Shown here: piece after piece, positions 60,701 through 64,000 of the stretch
How the letters are laid out: every line of letters starts with the position of its first letter
Numbering within the stretch: the first letter of the stretch is position 1
NCBI RefSeq assembly: GCF_022539505.1
Contig: NC_061509.1
Coordinates: 135,547,885 to 135,611,884, forward strand
DNA: 64,000 nucleotides
Direction of reading: 5' to 3'
DNA from: Lolium rigidum
Lineage: Eukaryota > Streptophyta > Magnoliopsida > Poales > Poaceae
The notes under the pieces: model-generated
Told to the model about the DNA's origin: nothing
The model's input: only the letters and a program-made list of their open reading frames with translations
The model's database searches: none
Translations under genes and position numbers: made by a program

Positions 60701-63034
60701 ATTGGGGTGGAGAAATTAACCTGATTCAACTGTCTAAGCCGTTCTTTCGAATTTGAATCATCCAAAATAACTTGAACCTCCTTGATTGCACAAAACTGCC
60801 CACTTTCCCTGCATAACACACAGTTAAGATCAATCAGAAGATCCGAACAACAGAGGCGTCAAGAATGAAGTAATTTTACAGATAGTTCTAAGGCTTTCTT
60901 GCATCTGATGCTAAAATGTGAAACATACACCGCTTTTCGTTTTGGACAACTAGAACCATATATATCTAATAGTTATGATTTCCCATTTACTAGCTTACCC
61001 AGTTGAATAAGTGTGTCCACATCAGTATCAAACATCCATGCATACATGTCAGAATTACACTTCTTTGATTTAAAAAGATCTCCAAAAAGAGTGACAACAG
61101 TCAAGTGGAAGCTGCATTAATGGCATGCTGTATTTTATAATTATATTTTTCCTATAAAGGGCGATACAAGGCGATACAAGCAATCAGAGTTTTACACCCA
61201 GTCTGTGCATAGCTAGGATGCACTTAATGGCATGCTGTATTTTGCTGCTATAGATTTATAGTCTACAGAAGTACATATAAACAAAGTATGGGAGTTTGTT
61301 CTACACGAATATTCGAACTTTAGCAGAAAAGAATCTGAACTGTACTTTCACTTTCATACCTGTTGAATCCAAGGTACACCTGACCAAATGTGCCGCTACC
61401 TAACAACTTCCCCTTCTTCCACTGTGATTGGGATTGGGTAGAAGCAATGCTAGATGAAGGGAGGGGCAGGCTAGAAGCTGGGACCGGAGGAAGAGGCAAG
61501 GGTTGAGGTGAAATCCTTAGATCATCCATCCTTTTCAGTGGTGACCTTGGGCTGAAACCAAAATCTCTCTGACCTGCATCACTGGCAGAAAAGGCATGTC
61601 CTCTTGGCCCAGGGGAAAGACTTCCTGTTCTTGCTCTGAGTGCATCATCGGGCATTCTGCCAAGCGAGCGACTGGCTTCACCCGTTGAAGGCTCGAAGCT
61701 TTGCCGACGAACTTCCCCCACGCTGTTGATAGGTGCCTCAAAGAACCTGTTGTGCTCCTGGAGAGCACTGCATGAGGCGAAGTGCTTGCCTTCCACCATG
61801 CCCTTAAGCCCGTCAGGTGGCATAGTCTTTCCTCTAGAGTAGACAACTGGATCTGTATATCTGCAGAGTGCACCAACCAACAGTAAATATCAGAGAATAT
61901 ACAAGGGCTGCATTGCTGCAACATGAAGCTGTCAGACAATAACATAGGCCAAATTTGGCAAGAGCACAGTAATAAAAATGATCCGCAATAGAGAAGGGGA
62001 AAAAACAGTACTATCGTTGTGTTCAGATTTACGATGGGGTAATAAATAAAAAGAATAAAATTCAAGTGCATCATTCCTTGCAACGACTAAACAATGCTGT
62101 CCTTATGATTGGCGCCTCGACACCGTTTCCTATTGGACAGTGTAGTACTATAGAGTAGACAATCTTGTATGTAGAGTATAAAGAAATGAAAAATGGTTGA
62201 ACGACTGACGCGGTTTGGGACTTTTACACCCCAAGTCCACGGCGACTACTAAACAAAGATAAAAGGTCCTGGTCCTTTTTTCAGAAAAAGAAAAGATAAA
62301 AGGTCCTGGACAGACAAAGCAGACCAAGCACGGAAGAGGTCAACGGCTGTAGTTTGGTGCGAAGCCTCACTGCTTGTCACTCAACTTAAAACCCCTAGAT
62401 CACAGGCATTCACTAAGTTCGTAGGCAGTTCACCAGCACAATCAGTACCGACTGAATTGCCCGGAGTAATCATGTCCAATTTGAGTAATAGTCACAGTGG
62501 GAAACGTGGCAATTACGCTAACAATCACAGCAAAAATCAGTAAACGACCATCACGTAACCCAACAATTACCTGTAAGTTCGTTGATCCTCCTCCTCATCA
62601 TCATCAAACGATTCCGACGAGCTGGCGCTGGACACGGACGCCGCCGCGGACGCGCAGCCCCCGCACGCGGCAGCCAGGGAGGACGCGAGGGGAAGCGGCG
62701 CCGACTTGTACCGCGGCCGCGGGAGCGGATGCCCCTGTCCCTCCGCCCGAAGCTCCGTCCCTCCCCTTCCTCCGCCGCATCGCGAGACGGCGCCGGTCTG
62801 CTGCCGCGCCGGCGGCGGCGGCGGCGGCGAGTCGAGGCCGTGCGGCTTAGCCGCCCCCCGCGGGGTGGACGGCAAGGGGGAGGCGCAGGCGGACGCGTAG
62901 GCGGACGCGTAGGCGGAGGAGGTGCCGGCGTCGACGGAGTTGCGCGGCGGCGAGGAGGCCGCGGAGGCGGGCGCCGCGCTGTGCTTGGCCTTGGACCTGG
63001 ACCTGGACTTCCGGCCGGGCCACCACAGGGGCAT
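57736..63034 (-). CDS. YODA/MAPKKK3/5-type MAP kinase kinase kinase
   Basis: Coding exons: 62571-63034, 61360-61860, 60721-60808, 60514-60576, 59887-60047, 59726-59801, 59108-59167, 58905-59012, 58510-58752, 58031-58149, 57736-57955; joined 2,103 nt, 700 residues, no stop. The start [15 protein letters not shown] is chosen because related MAPKKKs begin MP.WW. Residues 1-300 are Ser/Pro/Ala-rich and regulatory. The kinase domain is about 302-558: GSGTFGQV loop (309-316), Lys331 in CAIKE, HRD with Asp427, DFG with Asp445, MAPE at 468-471. The C-terminus has [15 protein letters not shown] and [14 protein letters not shown], shared with Arabidopsis MAPKKK3/5. It would phosphorylate MAPKKs in stomatal, embryo or immune signalling (family knowledge). 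The intron between exons 9 and 10 has a GC donor (AAG|GCGAGT, 58508-58509). It looks functional. Confidence 0.93.
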
Positions 63035-64000
63035 CGCCGCCGAGCCGCTAGGGATTCCGTTCCGCCGGAGCTCTGGAGCCGGTGGCGCGCGAAAGCGGGA
63101 GGGATCGAGGGAGCAGGCCGCCGGGTCTGCTCTTGGTTTCGTGGAGGAAGAGGAGAATGTGAAGAGCAGTAATGAGTGCGTCACAGCAGAGCTGCCGCCG
63201 CGACGACGAGTGTCAAGTGTCGTCGTGCTGCTCTGCGCGTGGGGTTAATGCCACTGCCCAGGTTTGTGGGGTCGGGCGCGGTGGGCCCGCCTGGACAGTG
63301 AGCGGCGGCTCGACGTGCCGCCCGTGGTGTGGGCTGGGCGGCTGTCGTTCGTTCCCAGCCGTACGGAATGCGGCATGGTGATCGCTGATCGGGCCTCCCG
63401 GGTCATTGGTCAGGTGGGCCCAGTATGGGAATGAGAATGTCGCACGAAATTTGTGCCTGCTGGGCCCACCGCGGCGAGCCGGGGAAACTGGTGATGGCGT
63501 GGCGCCATGGCTTCTACCTACTGTGCCAAATGGGTGGTTATCAGCGATCTGACACGCTGGTCTTTTGAATCCAGAGTTGACACTTTTAGGTTCCAGCTGC
63601 CTTGCAAAATGCAAATGCTAGCGACATGCCGTGAATTTTCGTGCAAACATCAAGATGCAAGAGCATGAACGGTACTGGGCAGATCGAGCTGGCACCGGGA
63701 ATGCACGTGCTCTCCATCTAAAATCATTTAGAACAACACTCCCTCCTTCCATGTATGGATTTTGTTTAAATTTGGCAAAGTTAAGACATCTACCATGAGG
63801 CAGGGGAAGTAGAAAAAAATTAAAAACGGCACAACAAGAGGGAGGAAAGAGAGAATGTGTGTGTGTGTGTGTTTAGCAATGCAAACAAAAAAAACTACTT
63901 TGCCAGCATTTCTGAAACTGGATAGGTATATTTTTTCAACACCAACACGCAGATGACCACGCAACATACACGCAGATGAGATGCAAACAACACACATTCA
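63035..64000 (-). promoter_or_regulatory. 5' UTR and promoter region of the MAPKKK gene
   Basis: 63035-63330 is GC-rich and probably contains the 5' UTR; an in-frame upstream ATG at 63184 would add 50 residues unlike the family and is not chosen. A (TG)n run lies near 63855-63872. No confident TATA box or operator identified. Confidence 0.4.

Noticed and set aside
63035..63184. Upstream in-frame ATG adding 50 residues to the MAPKKK
   Set aside because: The extra part is unlike the family, which starts MP.WW at 63034; probably 5' UTR.

Overview
This window looks like nuclear DNA from a grass of the subfamily Pooideae. The evidence is nested Ty3/gypsy, Ty1/copia and LINE retrotransposons, grass-type PIF/Harbinger, Mutator and Stowaway DNA elements, and two ordinary plant genes with many introns. 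One LTR (54253-56011) starts like the Angela/BARE/WIS copia family but differs from the wheat/barley version as I remember it, so an oat- or ryegrass-like (Poeae) genome is at least as likely as wheat or barley. That placement is inference. Two runs of exactly 100 N (6807-6906 and 34946-35045) are assembly gaps.

Layout. 1-20006 is a retrotransposon nest. It holds a minus-strand Tat-like gypsy element lacking its reverse transcriptase (1-5593), a plus-strand copia fragment (5594-6806), a gap, a minus-strand Athila-like gypsy (6907-12224) inserted into the 3' end of a plus-strand Tat-like gypsy (12225-14759), which in turn sits in a minus-strand copia element (14760-20006). 20007-29990 holds DNA-transposon remnants: a MULE transposase fossil, a CACTA end, a MITE, a Pack-MULE-like element with a 10-bp target duplication, a Harbinger-like element with its own ORF, and two decayed host-gene fragments (a ZADH2-type oxidoreductase and a RING-H2 E3 ligase). 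30607-32866 is a PIF/Harbinger element whose transposase is broken by one missing base. 33190-38620 is retroelement debris, mainly LINE.

The first host gene (39056-41184, minus) encodes a J-domain co-chaperone with a DnaJ-X domain; I could assemble all ten coding exons (378 aa). Related LINEs lie on either side in opposite orientation. 42500-53180 is LINE, LTR and MITE debris with a (CT)64 microsatellite.

The most striking locus is 53181-57203. It is a tandem array of three tRNA-Phe(GAA) genes. The middle copy is split by a 3.66-kb Mutator-like element with a 9-bp target duplication. That element carries an AP2/ERF-type ORF, which is itself split by a 1,759-bp solo LTR with a 5-bp target duplication. 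Each layer can be read directly from the sequence.

The second host gene (57736-63034, minus) is a YODA/MAPKKK3/5-type MAP kinase kinase kinase; eleven coding exons join to 700 aa with all kinase motifs present. The two host genes share no evident operon-like logic. The rest of the window is shaped by transposition and decay.
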